Program-made: the position numbers and the translations under genes
Notes under the pieces: generated by a model
Told to the model about the DNA's origin: nothing
Database searches by the model: none
The model's input: only the letters and a program-made list of their open reading frames with translations
In this document: piece after piece, positions 47,507 to 60,896 of the stretch
How positions within the stretch are numbered: the first letter of the stretch is position 1
Layout: every line of letters starts with the position of its first letter
From: Sphaerisporangium rufum
GTDB taxonomy: Bacteria; Actinomycetota; Actinomycetes; Streptosporangiales; Streptosporangiaceae
DNA: 64,000 bases
Direction: 5' to 3'
NCBI RefSeq assembly: GCF_016863395.1
Contig: NZ_BOOU01000013.1
Location: 219,890-283,889, forward strand

Positions 47507-48394
47507 ATGAGGATCAGCAGGCGGCGGCCGGCCGCGGCGGCGCTCCTCACCGCGGCGGCCATCCTCGTCCCCGGCGGGCCGGCCGCGCCGGCCGCCGCCG
47601 TCACGCCCGCCGGGGCGGCCGTGACGGTGAGCACGGCGGGTACGGCAGGCACGGTCCAGCCGGCCGGCGCGGCCGCGCCGGCCGCCGGTCGGGTGCGCGC
47701 CGCGGCGCCGTTCACCGCGCCGTTCACCGCGCCGTTCACCGCGCCGTTCACCGCGCCGGGCCGCACGCTGCGGCTCGGCGCCAAGGGCGCGCCGGTCAAG
47801 CTGCTGCAGGCCAGGCTCAAGGAGCTCGGTTACGCCCCCGGGCCGCTGGACGCCCGGTACGGCGGCGCGACGCAGTCGGCGGTGTGGGCGTTCCAGAAGG
47901 TGCAAGGGATCCGGCCGACCAGCACGATCGCCGCCCGCACCTGGCGCGCCCTGGAGAGCCCGCGGGCGCCGCGGGTCCTGGTGCCCAAGGGCCGGCCCGA
48001 CCGGGTGGAGATCGACCTCACCCGGCAGGTCGCGGTGCTGTACCGGGCGGGCCGGGTGCGGCTCGTCACCCACATCTCCTCCGGCAGCGGCGTGCCCTAC
48101 TGTGAGACGGCCACCTGGCAGGGCAAGACCCAGCGGTTCTGCGGCAGCGCGCGCACCCCGACCGGCGACTACAAGACGACCTGGCGCCGCTCCGGCTGGC
48201 ACCGCTCCTACCTCGGCCAGCTGTACAACCCGATCTTCTTCAACGGCGGCATCGCCCTGCACGGGGCGCTGTCGGTGCCGCTCTACCCGGCCTCGCACGG
48301 CTGCGTGCGGCTGCCGATGCACGTGGCCCAGGCCCTGCCCGGGCTGCTCGGCACCGGAGTGCCCGTGCACGTCAGGGGCGCCTTCCGCCGCTGA
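47507..48394 (+). CDS. Secreted L,D-transpeptidase with peptidoglycan-binding domain
   Basis: 295-residue exported protein. The signal peptide runs from MRISRRRP through a hydrophobic stretch to an AxA site near residue 31. A low-complexity linker contains four exact PFTA repeats. A PG_binding_1 domain (about 87-145; GAKGAPVKLLQARLKELGY) precedes a YkuD domain with the catalytic HGCVRL (SHGCVRLPMH) near the C-terminus. It would form 3-3 cross-links or attach proteins in peptidoglycan. ATG 47507 is chosen because GAAGGGA ends 9 nt before it; ATG 47498 and GTG 47480 are in frame upstream. A strong hairpin follows. Confidence 0.92.
   Translation: MRISRRRPAAAALLTAAAILVPGGPAAPAAAVTPAGAAVTVSTAGTAGTVQPAGAAAPAAGRVRAAAPFTAPFTAPFTAPFTAPGRTLRLGAKGAPVKLLQARLKELGYAPGPLDARYGGATQSAVWAFQKVQGIRPTSTIAARTWRALESPRAPRVLVPKGRPDRVEIDLTRQVAVLYRAGRVRLVTHISSGSGVPYCETATWQGKTQRFCGSARTPTGDYKTTWRRSGWHRSYLGQLYNPIFFNGGIALHGALSVPLYPASHGCVRLPMHVAQALPGLLGTGVPVHVRGAFRR
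47709..47756 (+). repeat. 12-bp tandem repeat, four copies, in the transpeptidase linker
   Basis: Four exact head-to-tail copies of a 12-bp unit (GTTCACCGCGCC) encode Phe-Thr-Ala-Pro four times between the signal peptide and the peptidoglycan-binding domain. Copy number can change without altering the frame. Confidence 0.85.
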
Positions 48395-48413
48395 CGACCG
48401 CATCAGGCGTGCC

Positions 48414-48451
48414 CGCGGGGCCGCGACCGCCACGGCGGTCGCGGCCCCGCG
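48414..48451 (+). terminator. Terminator hairpin after the L,D-transpeptidase gene
   Basis: A 38-nt perfect palindrome with two 18-nt arms (CGCGGGGCCGCGACCGCC and its complement) around a central AC lies 20 bp after the stop, followed by GTCGTCC. It should fold as a 17-bp stem with a 4-nt loop. Confidence 0.75.
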
Positions 48452-48498
48452 TCGTCCGCGGCCCTTGGACGGCCGTGTCATCGCCGGTCACCCCGCGA

Positions 48499-48553
48499 TC
48501 GAACCTGTGTTCGCTTAATGCTTGACAAGCATGGTCATCGAATTTATGTTCGA
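48499..48553 (+). promoter_or_regulatory. LexA-type SOS promoter: two SOS boxes around a near-consensus promoter
   Basis: TTGACA (48522-48527), 17 bp, TATGTT (48545-48550) is a near-consensus promoter. TCGAAC-CTGT-GTTCGC (48499-48514) lies just upstream of the -35. TCGAAT-TTAT-GTTCGA (48538-48553) covers the -10. Each differs at one position from the actinobacterial LexA consensus TCGAAC-N4-GTTCGA. It drives the HEPN gene at 48911 after a leader of about 350 nt. That leader is GC-rich and holds a 118-codon frame (GTG 48558 to 48914) of doubtful coding value. Confidence 0.85.
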
Positions 48554-48910
48554 CACAGTGGGGGTGGGACTCGCGGCCCGCCCTCACTCCCGGCGGGGGG
48601 AGGGTCGTCGCCGGCCCTCCACGCGGACCGAAGGGCCGGACGGGGAGAGGGGAAGCTCCTCGTCCGGCCGGAGAGATCGGGCGAGGCGCGCCGCGACGGG
48701 CGGCGCGCGGAAGGGCGGCCGGCGCGGAGTCCGCGCCGGCACCGAGAGCACCCGGGCAGGTCCGGCCGTGCGGCCGGGCCCGCCGGGCGAGGGAACGAGG
48801 TACGAGCCCGGCACATGGTCACCAGGCGGGTCGCCGGAATTGTCGGTGGCGTCTGCGACCGTGTTATCACCGGCGGTCACCGCCGGGGCCACGACCCCAA
48901 GGAGGGTGGC

Positions 48911-49351
48911 ATGACCCGAGAGTCCGGAGAAGGTCCCCGGCTATCACCTGCCGTGCGGGCGCACCTGGCCGACGCGCACTCCTGCCTGGCCGACGCCGCG
49001 GCGGCCCGCGCGCCCGCCGAGCGGTACGTCGCGGCGCACCTGGCGGCGCTGCGCGCGGCGGCGGCGGTGCTGGCGGCGCTGCCCCGGCCGATGGACGCCC
49101 GCCGGCGGCGGCTGCGCAGCGCGTGGGAGCTGCTGCCCGAGGCCGAGCCGAAGCTGGGCCAGTGGGCGGCGTTCTTCGCCGAGAGCGCCCGCAAGCGGGC
49201 GATGGCCGAGGCGGGCATGGTCCGGGTGGTCTCCGCGCCGGACGCCGATGATCTCCTCGCCGAGGCGCAGGGCTTCGTCGCGGTGATCGAAGATCTGCTC
49301 GGCGTGCCCGGGCAGTCCGCGCTGCCGCTGCGCGCCCCGATGGCGGGCTGA
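48911..49351 (+). CDS. SAV_6107-family HEPN-domain protein, SOS-controlled
   Basis: 146-residue all-helical protein of the actinobacterial SAV_6107 HEPN family (ERYVAAHLAALRAAAAVLA; WAAFFAESARKRAMAEAG; DADDLLAEAQGFVAVIEDLLG). HEPN domains are often ribonucleases with an RX4-6H motif; R38-YVAA-H43 is the candidate here, but activity is unproven. ATG 48911 has AAGGAGG 5 nt upstream. From family knowledge, homologues commonly sit in front of a Y-family polymerase and dnaE2 (the SOS mutasome). Here they are absent and bldD follows in the opposite direction. Two LexA boxes upstream tie it to the DNA-damage response. Confidence 0.85.
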   Translation: MTRESGEGPRLSPAVRAHLADAHSCLADAAAARAPAERYVAAHLAALRAAAAVLAALPRPMDARRRRLRSAWELLPEAEPKLGQWAAFFAESARKRAMAEAGMVRVVSAPDADDLLAEAQGFVAVIEDLLGVPGQSALPLRAPMAG

Positions 49352-49537
49352 ACCGCCCGCGGTCCCGGCGCCCGGTGCCCCGCGCCGGCCGCACCCCGTT
49401 GCCGACCCGGCACGCCGGCCACGGGCCACCGCCCGCCACCGGTGCCGCCGTACGCGGACCGGCGGGCACCGGCGATGGCTCCCCGGCACGTCCCCGGCCA
49501 CCGGCGGATCAGCCGGCCGGCGGCCGCCGTCGATGGA

Positions 49538-50032
49538 TCAGAAGGACTCGACGGCCCGGCGGGCCTCGGCGTCCAGCACACCCCAGTTGATGAGTTCCTC
49601 GGTGAGCTCGTTGGGCGACTTGTCGTAGATCACCGCCAGCGAGCGCAGATCCTCCTGGCGGATGGACAGCACCTTGCCGTTGTAGTCGCCCCGCTGGCTC
49701 TGGATGGTGGCGGCGTACCGGGCGAGCGCCCCGGCCTTCTCCTTGGGCAGCTGGGCGAGCCGCTCCAGGTCGATGACCAGCTTCGGCGTGGGCCCGAGCG
49801 GAGTGGGCGCCGACCCGCCGGGCAGCAACTCCGACACCGGCACCCCGTAGAAATCGGCCAGCTCGGCGAGCTTCTGCACGGTCACGGCCCGGTCGCCGCG
49901 CTCGTAGGAGCCGACCACGACGGCCTTCCACCGCCCCCGTGACTTCTCCTCGACTCCGTGCAGCGACAACCCCTGTTGCGTGCGGATGGCGCGCAGTCGT
50001 GCGCCCAGCGACTTGGCGTAGTCAGACGGCAT
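49538..50032 (-). CDS. bldD: Developmental regulator BldD
   Basis: 164-residue master repressor of sporulation genes, which dimerises on cyclic di-GMP. The N-terminal helix-turn-helix (about 7-68; LRAIRTQQGLSLHGVEEKS and VGSYERGDRAVTV) binds DNA. The C-terminal domain has the c-di-GMP signature RGD (114-116), eight residues, then RQED (125-128). Streptomyces has RQDD, so the key Arg114, Asp116, Arg125 and Asp128 are kept and only 127 differs (Glu for Asp). Length is normal. No clear BldD-box was found in its own upstream region. It is divergent from pyrR. Confidence 0.96.
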   Translation of the reverse strand: MPSDYAKSLGARLRAIRTQQGLSLHGVEEKSRGRWKAVVVGSYERGDRAVTVQKLAELADFYGVPVSELLPGGSAPTPLGPTPKLVIDLERLAQLPKEKAGALARYAATIQSQRGDYNGKVLSIRQEDLRSLAVIYDKSPNELTEELINWGVLDAEARRAVESF

Positions 50033-50383
50033 CGTTTGGCCCCCCGGCTTTCTTATGAAACGTTCTCACCAATTGTGCGCCTTGCGACGAATGCCGTGGC
50101 ACCCGGGGCAGGCACCACCGGAGACCGGATCGTCTGGGTTTACCCGAGAACGTCGCGAGGTGTGGTTACGGACAGTGACGGTAAAGGTGTGGGCGTGATT
50201 GGTCAAGCTGATTGGAAAAAAGATGCCGAATCCTGTCCGGTTCCGGCATGCGGCCCCCGGTGACCGCGCCGCCGGTCCGGCCGCCCGGCGGGCCCTCCGG
50301 GACGCCCGCGTCCGCCCGGCCCGCCGCGCCGCCGACCGGTGCGGATCCGCCGGGGACCGGCTGATAACGTGTTGGAGCCAGTT

Positions 50384-51981
<1,598 letters not shown>

Positions 51982-51985
<4 letters not shown>

Positions 51986-53286
51986 GCTACCTTCTGCGCG
52001 CCGCCCGCGTCCTGGGCGGCGAGCCGCGCGACGTGCTGGTCGAGGGCGAGTACATCACGTCCGTCGGCGCGCCGGGCGAGGTGGACGGCACCGGTGCCAC
52101 GGTGGTGGACGCCGGCGGGCTGGTCGCGCTCCCCGGGCTGGTCGACCTGCACACCCACCTGCGCGAGCCGGGGCGGGAGGACGCCGAGACCGTCGAGTCC
52201 GGCACCGCCGCCGCGGCGCTCGGCGGGTTCACCGCCGTGCACGCCATGGCCAACACCTCCCCGGTGGCCGACACCGCGGGCGTCGTGGAGCAGGTGTGGC
52301 GGCTCGGCCGCCAGGCCGGGCACTGCGACGTGCGCCCGGTGGGCGCGGTGACCGCGGGCCTGGCCGGCCGCCAGCTCGCCGAGCTCGGCGCCATGGCCGA
52401 CAGCGAGGCCCGGGTGCGGGTCTTCTCCGACGACGGGGTGTGCGTGTCGGACGCGGTGCTCATGCGCCGGGCGCTGGAGTACGTCAAGGCGTTCGACGGC
52501 GTGGTGGCCCAGCACGCCCAGGAGCCGCGGCTCACCGAGGGCGCGCAGATGAACGAGGGGTCGGTGTCCGGCCGGCTCGGCCTGGCCGGCTGGCCGGCGG
52601 TCGCCGAGGAGGCGATCATCGCCCGGGACTGCCTGCTCGCGGCGCACGTGGGCTCCCGCCTGCACATCTGCCACGTCTCCACCGCGGGCTCGGTGGAGAT
52701 CATCCGCTGGGCGAAGTCCAAGGGCTGGGACGTCACCGCCGAGGTCACCCCGCACCACCTGCTGCTCACCGACTCCTGCGCCGAGACCTCGCCGGTCGGC
52801 CCCTACAACCCGCTCTACAAGGTCAACCCGCCGCTGCGCACCGCCGCCGACGTCCAGGCGCTGCGCGAGGCGCTGGCCGACGGCACCATCGACTGCGTCG
52901 CCACCGACCACGCCCCGCACCCGGTCGAGGCCAAGGAGACCGAGTGGCCCGGCGCGGCCATGGGCATGATCGGCCTGGAGACCGCGCTGCCGGTGGTCCA
53001 GGAGGCGATGGTCGAGACCGGGCTGCTGGACTGGGCCGGCGTCGCCGACCGCATGTCCGCGCGCCCGGCGCGCATCGGCCGGCTGGCCGGCCACGGCGGC
53101 CCGCTGCGCGCGGGCTCGCCGGCGAACATCACCCTGTACGACCCGGCGGTCCGCCGGGAGGTCGACCCGTGGGGCTTCGCCTCCAAGAGCCGCAACACCC
53201 CCTACCAGGGGATGACGCTGCCGGGCCGGGTCGTCGCGACCTTCCTGCGCGGCCGCCCCACCGTTCTCGAAGGGAAGCTCACGTGA
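51982..53286 (+). CDS. pyrC: Dihydroorotase
   Basis: 434-residue class I dihydroorotase cyclising carbamoyl aspartate. The zinc site has [10 protein letters not shown], with an Asp (FSDDG) in the place where class I enzymes use Asp rather than carboxylated Lys, then [16 protein letters not shown] and ATDHAPH. GTG 51982 overlaps the pyrB stop (GTGA) and the end overlaps carA in the same way. Class I dihydroorotases often associate with PyrB. Confidence 0.96.
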
Positions 53287-54414
53287 CGCGCGCGACCACC
53301 GCCGTTCTGGTGCTGGAGGACGGCCGGGTCTTCCACGGCACGCCGTACGGCGCCGAGGGGGAGACCTTCGGCGAGATGGTGTTCAACACCGGGATGACCG
53401 GCTACCAGGAGACGCTGACCGACCCCTCCTACCACCGCCAGATCGTCGCGATGACCTCCCCGCACATCGGCAACACCGGCGTCAACGACGAGGACCCCGA
53501 GTCCTCCCGGATCTGGGTGGCCGGGTACGTGGTGCGCGAGCCGGCCCGGGTGCCGTCCAGCTGGCGGGCGCGCCGATCGCTGGACGAGGAACTGCGCGCC
53601 CAGGGGGTGGTCGGCATCGCGATGCCCGGCACCCGGGCGCTCACCCGCCACCTGCGCGAGCGCGGCGCGATGCGCGCCGGGATCTTCACCGGCCCCGCCG
53701 CGCCGGTGGAGGAGCTGGTGGACCGGGTGCGCAGCAGCCCCGAGATGGCCGGCGCCGACCTGGCCCGCGAGGTCTCCACCCCCGAGCCGTACGTGGTGCC
53801 GGCCCACGGGACCAAGCGGTTCACCGTCGCGGCGCTCGACCTCGGCATCAAGGCGATGACGCCGTACCGGATGGCCGAGCGCGGCTGCGAGGTGCACGTG
53901 CTGCCGGCGGACTCCACCGCCGAGGAGATCCTGGCCGTGGACCCCGACGGGGTGTTCCTGTCCAACGGGCCGGGCGACCCGGCGACCACCGGCTACGCGG
54001 TCGAGGCGCTCACCGGGGTGCTCGCGGCCCGCCGCCCGGTGTTCGGCATCTGCTTCGGCAACCAGATCCTCGGCCGGGCGCTCGGCCTGCCGACCTACAA
54101 GCTGCGCTACGGCCACCGCGGGGTGAACCAGCCGGTCCAGGACCGGCGCACCGGCAAGGTGGACATCTCCGCGCACAACCACGGTTTCGCCGTGCAGGCC
54201 CCGCTGTCCGGGCCGTTCGAGACGCCGTACGGCCGGGCGGAGGTCAGCCACGTCAACCTCAATGACGACTGCGTGGAAGGGCTGCGCCTGCTGGACTACC
54301 CGGCGTTCAGCGTGCAGTACCACCCAGAGGCCGCCGCGGGGCCGCACGACGCCGCGGGACTGTTCGACGAGTTCTGCGCGCTGATGGCGGGCGCGACGGC
54401 GAAGGGCGGGGAGC

Positions 54415-54422
<8 letters not shown>
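53283..54422 (+). CDS. carA: Carbamoyl-phosphate synthase small (glutaminase) subunit
   Basis: 379-residue subunit that releases ammonia from glutamine for CarB. The N-terminal CPSase domain has [11 protein letters not shown] and HIGNTGVN. The class I glutamine amidotransferase domain has LSNGPGDP, the nucleophile Cys in [10 protein letters not shown], and the His-Glu pair in [13 protein letters not shown] 53283 overlaps the pyrC stop; the end overlaps carB by 8 bp. Confidence 0.97.
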
Positions 54423-57708
<3,286 letters not shown>

Positions 57709-57766
57709 TTCCCGCGGCGGGAGGTGAAGGAGACTGGCCGTAACCCCGGTCCAGGTCACGGGCACG

Positions 57767-58621
57767 GTGCTGACCACGCGCCGGGTCGACGCCTACCACG
57801 CCCTCACCGTGGTGGCGCCCGGCATCGCCGAGCGCTTCCGCCCCGGGCACTTCGTCACCGTCGCGGTCGGCGGGCCGGACACCTCGATGCCGGCCCGCCG
57901 TGCCTTCGCCGTGCACGACGTCAAGCCCGACTACGGCGGCACGGTGGAGCTGGTCTTCGCGGTGCGCGGCCGCGGCACGGCCTGGCTCGCCGAGCGGCGG
58001 GCTCGCGACACCCTCGACATCGTGGGGCCGCTCGGCCGGCCGTTCCCGGTGCCGCGCGACCCGGTGGGGTGCGTGCTGGCCGGCGGCGAGTACGGCTCGG
58101 CGTCGCTGTTCGCGCTGGCCGACACGCTGCAGCAGCGCGGCTGCCGGGTCGACTTCGTGCTCGGCGCCGCCTCCGCCGACCGGGTCTTCGGCGCGCTGCG
58201 CGCCCGCCGGATGGGCGAGACCACCACGCTCACCACCGAGGACGGCTCGCTCGGGTTGCGCGGGCGGGTCACCGACGCGCTGCCCGCGGTGATCGCCGAC
58301 GCGCGGGCCGACGTGATCTACGCGTGCGGCCCGATGGCGATGCTGCGCGGGGTCACCGCGGTCGCCGCCGAGTTCGACATCCCGGTGCAGGTCTCGGTGG
58401 AGGAGGCCATGGCCTGCGGGTACGGGGTGTGCATGACCTGCGTCCTGCCGGTCATCGACGACGACGGGGTCACCCGCATGGTCCGCGCGTGCGTCGAGGG
58501 GCCGGTCTTCCGCGGCGAGCGGGTGCGCTTCGAGGACGTCGGCACCATCCCGTTCGATGCCCTCGGAGCCCCCGGGGGACGCGCCCAGGAGGGAGGTGCG
58601 CACACCCGGAATGTCGGTTGA
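57767..58621 (+). CDS. pyrK: Dihydroorotate dehydrogenase electron transfer subunit
   Basis: About 284-residue FAD/[2Fe-2S] protein that lets PyrD reduce NAD+. It has the FAD-binding fold (RPGHFVTVAV; PARRAFAV), the nucleotide pocket VLAGGEYGSASLFALAD, and the cluster cysteines in ACGYGVCMTC plus the later RACVEGP. The first canonical start is GTG 57767, but the frame continues upstream as LAVTPVQVTGT, which looks like the family's first strand. Shine-Dalgarno sequences GGAGGTG and AAGGAG sit 7 nt before CTG 57734 and GTA 57740, so translation may start at one of those non-standard codons. Confidence 0.92.
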   Translation: MLTTRRVDAYHALTVVAPGIAERFRPGHFVTVAVGGPDTSMPARRAFAVHDVKPDYGGTVELVFAVRGRGTAWLAERRARDTLDIVGPLGRPFPVPRDPVGCVLAGGEYGSASLFALADTLQQRGCRVDFVLGAASADRVFGALRARRMGETTTLTTEDGSLGLRGRVTDALPAVIADARADVIYACGPMAMLRGVTAVAAEFDIPVQVSVEEAMACGYGVCMTCVLPVIDDDGVTRMVRACVEGPVFRGERVRFEDVGTIPFDALGAPGGRAQEGGAHTRNVG

Positions 58622-59585
58622 CATGCGGACCTACCTGGCGCACGTCGAGCTGGCCAACCCGATCACCACGGCGGCCGGCTGCGCCGGATCGGGCGCCGAG
58701 CTCGCCCAGTTCTTCGACGTCTCCCGGCTGGGGGCGGTCGTCACCCGTTCGATCACCATGGCGCCGCGGGCCGGCCGGCCGACGCCCAGGCTGGCCGAGA
58801 CGCCCTCGGGGCTGCTCACCGCGGTCGGACTGCAGGGCCCGGGCGTCGACGCCTTCCTGGCCGCCGAGCTGCCCCGGCTGGCCGAGCGCGGGGCGCGCGC
58901 GGTGGTGTCCATCGCCGGCGGCAGCGTCGCCGAGTACACCGCGCTGGCGCGCCGGCTGGCCGACGCCCCCGGCGTCACCGCCGTCGAGGTCAACCTGTCG
59001 TGCCCCAACGTGGCCGACCTCGGCCGGGTCTTCGCCCGCGACCCGGCCGCCTCCGCCGAGGTGGTCGCCGCGGTGCGCGCCACCATGCGCTACGACGTCC
59101 CGGTCGTCGCCAAGCTGGCGCCGGACGCCGCCGACATCGTCGCGGTCGCCCGCGCCTGCGTGGACGGCGGCGCGGACGCCCTGGCGCTGATCAACACGCC
59201 GCTCGGCATGGCGATCGACGTCGACACGATGCGCCCCGCGCTCGCCGCGGGCACCGGCGGCCTTTCCGGGCCCGCCGTCCGGCCGCTCGCCGTACGCTGC
59301 CTGTGGCAGGTGCACGCCGCCCTGCCCGGGGTGCCCCTCGTCGGCATGGGCGGGGTGTCCACCGGCCGGGACGCCCTGGAGCTCGTCCTGGCGGGCGCCT
59401 GCGCCGTCGCGGTGGGCACCGCGCTGTTCCACGACCCCTACGCCGGCCTGCGCGTGCTGCGGGAGCTGGAGGACCTGCTCAAGGAGCGGGGCTTCGAGCG
59501 GTTCGCCGACGCGGTGGGACTGGCCCACCGGCCGCCCGGGGCCGCGCCCCGGCACCGAACCGACCTGGAGGAGAGCCCGCTGTGA
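58611..59585 (+). CDS. pyrD: Dihydroorotate dehydrogenase, class 1B catalytic subunit
   Basis: 324-residue FMN enzyme oxidising dihydroorotate to orotate. The catalytic base is Cys in [14 protein letters not shown], as in class 1 enzymes, and the adjacent pyrK gene marks class 1B. FMN contacts are in [19 protein letters not shown] and [14 protein letters not shown] followed by GTALF. ATG 58611 overlaps the end of pyrK; GTG 58596 (just after AGGAGGGAG) and ATG 58623 are alternatives. The end overlaps pyrF by GTGA. Confidence 0.95.
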   Translation: MSVDMRTYLAHVELANPITTAAGCAGSGAELAQFFDVSRLGAVVTRSITMAPRAGRPTPRLAETPSGLLTAVGLQGPGVDAFLAAELPRLAERGARAVVSIAGGSVAEYTALARRLADAPGVTAVEVNLSCPNVADLGRVFARDPAASAEVVAAVRATMRYDVPVVAKLAPDAADIVAVARACVDGGADALALINTPLGMAIDVDTMRPALAAGTGGLSGPAVRPLAVRCLWQVHAALPGVPLVGMGGVSTGRDALELVLAGACAVAVGTALFHDPYAGLRVLRELEDLLKERGFERFADAVGLAHRPPGAAPRHRTDLEESPL

Positions 59586-60280
59586 CGTCCGCACCCATCG
59601 CCGTCGCCCTGGACGCACCCGACCTGGAGACGGCGGCCCGCTGGGCGGCCCTGGTCACTCCGCACGTGAGCACCGTGAAGGTCGGCCTCGAACTGTACCT
59701 GCGCTACGGCCCCGACGTGATCGCCTCGGTCCGCGGCGCCACCGGCGTGCAGGTGTTCCTCGATCTCAAGCTGCACGACATCCCGAACACCGTCTCCGGC
59801 GCCGCCCGCGCGGTGGCCCGGCTCAAGCCCGCCATCCTGACCGTCCACGCCGCCGGCGGGCGCACGATGATCCAGGCCGCGGTGGACGCCGCCCCGCACA
59901 CCCGCATCGCCGCCGTGACGGCCCTGACGTCGCTCTCAGAGGCCGATCTGGAGCGGATCGGGGTCAGGGGACCCGCCGGGGACGCCGTGCGCCGTCTGGC
60001 CGTCGAGGCGGTCGGCGCCGGTGCCCAGGCACTGGTGTGCTCGCCGCGCGAGGTGGCCGCCGTGCGCGCCGAGGTCGGCCCGGAGATCATGCTCATCACG
60101 CCGGGCGTCCGGCCGCCCGGTGCGGCGGCCCAGGATCAGGCGCGGGTGGCCACCCCGGAGCGGGCCGTGGCCGACGGCGCCGACCTTCTGGTGATCGGCC
60201 GGCCCATCACCGGTGCCGCCGACCCGGGGGCGGCCGCCGCGGCCATCGCCGCCACGCTCCGCCGGGTCGTTTCCGGCTGA
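59582..60280 (+). CDS. pyrF: Orotidine 5'-phosphate decarboxylase
   Basis: 232-residue TIM-barrel enzyme making UMP. The catalytic Asp-Lys-x-Asp tetrad is in [12 protein letters not shown], the group I type. [10 protein letters not shown] near the start and [15 protein letters not shown] and VIGRPITGA at the end bind phosphate. GTG 59582 overlaps the pyrD stop. It is the last pyr gene; a 256-bp gap with a hairpin and a direct repeat separates it from mihF. Confidence 0.96.
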   Translation: MTSAPIAVALDAPDLETAARWAALVTPHVSTVKVGLELYLRYGPDVIASVRGATGVQVFLDLKLHDIPNTVSGAARAVARLKPAILTVHAAGGRTMIQAAVDAAPHTRIAAVTALTSLSEADLERIGVRGPAGDAVRRLAVEAVGAGAQALVCSPREVAAVRAEVGPEIMLITPGVRPPGAAAQDQARVATPERAVADGADLLVIGRPITGAADPGAAAAAIAATLRRVVSG

Positions 60281-60316
60281 TCTCCCCGCCGCGAAAGATG
60301 GCCCGGAGGTCCCTTC

Positions 60317-60362
60317 ATGACTAGCCCGGCGGGCCGCCGCGGGCCCGTTGATGACTAGCCCG
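60317..60362. repeat. 12-bp direct repeat around a hairpin upstream of mihF
   Basis: ATGACTAGCCCG occurs exactly at 60317-60328 and 60351-60362, 34 bp apart, flanking a GC-rich hairpin in the pyrF-mihF gap. The spacing is a little over three helical turns, which would suit a regulator binding one face of the DNA. Confidence 0.5.
60330..60347 (+). terminator. Candidate terminator of the pyr operon
   Basis: CGGGCC and GGCCCG form a 6-bp stem with a 6-nt loop, 50 bp after the pyrF stop, followed by TTGATGACT. It is short and therefore uncertain. Confidence 0.4.
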
Positions 60363-60536
60363 AGAGGTACCAGTACACGGGGGGTTTCGTCGACACTCCG
60401 CCATGCGGCGAACACGAAGAGTGATGAAATCAATTTTGTGGGGGGAGAAACCGGTCTTGACGTTGCCTGAAGGCCCAAGACCAGCTAGTTTCCCCTCCCG
60501 TCCGAGTACATCGACAGAAATTCGAGGTGACCCGGC

Positions 60537-60860
60537 GTGGCTCTTCCTCCCCTGACCCCCGAGCAGCGCGCCGCAGCCCTGGAGAAGGCTGCCAAGGCCC
60601 GCAAGGAGCGTGCCGAGGTCAAGAACCGGCTGAAGCACGGCGCGGTTTCTCTGGCCGAGGTGCTGAAGGATGGTCAGACCGACGACGTCATCGGCAAGAT
60701 GAAGGTGTCGGCACTTCTGGAGTCGCTCCCCGGCGTGGGCAAGGTCCGCGCCAAGCAGCTCATGGAGAAGCTCGGCATCGCCGAGTCCCGCCGCGTGCGG
60801 GGCCTCGGTGCCAACCAGCGAGCGGCTCTGGAGCGGGAGTTCGGCGGCTCCGAGAGCTGA
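60537..60860 (+). CDS. mihF: Actinobacterial integration host factor
   Basis: 107-residue nucleoid-associated protein of the mIHF/sIHF type, unrelated in sequence to enterobacterial IHF. It has a long N-terminal helix rich in Ala, Lys and Glu and a helix-two-turn-helix (ESLPGVGKVRAKQLMEKLGI) that contacts DNA, followed by RRVRGLGANQRAALEREF. GTG 60537 follows GAGGTGACC. The upstream gap is long and AT-richer, consistent with its own strong promoter. Its place before gmk and rpoZ is conserved in actinobacteria. Confidence 0.95.
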   Translation: MALPPLTPEQRAAALEKAAKARKERAEVKNRLKHGAVSLAEVLKDGQTDDVIGKMKVSALLESLPGVGKVRAKQLMEKLGIAESRRVRGLGANQRAALEREFGGSES

Positions 60861-60896
60861 TCTCGGACCGCGGAACATGATTCACGGGGGTTTGGT

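Noticed and set aside
50033..50200. BldD-box in the bldD upstream region
   Set aside because: Several partial matches (e.g. TTACGGACAGTGAC) were compared with the BldD consensus, and none kept the central positions.
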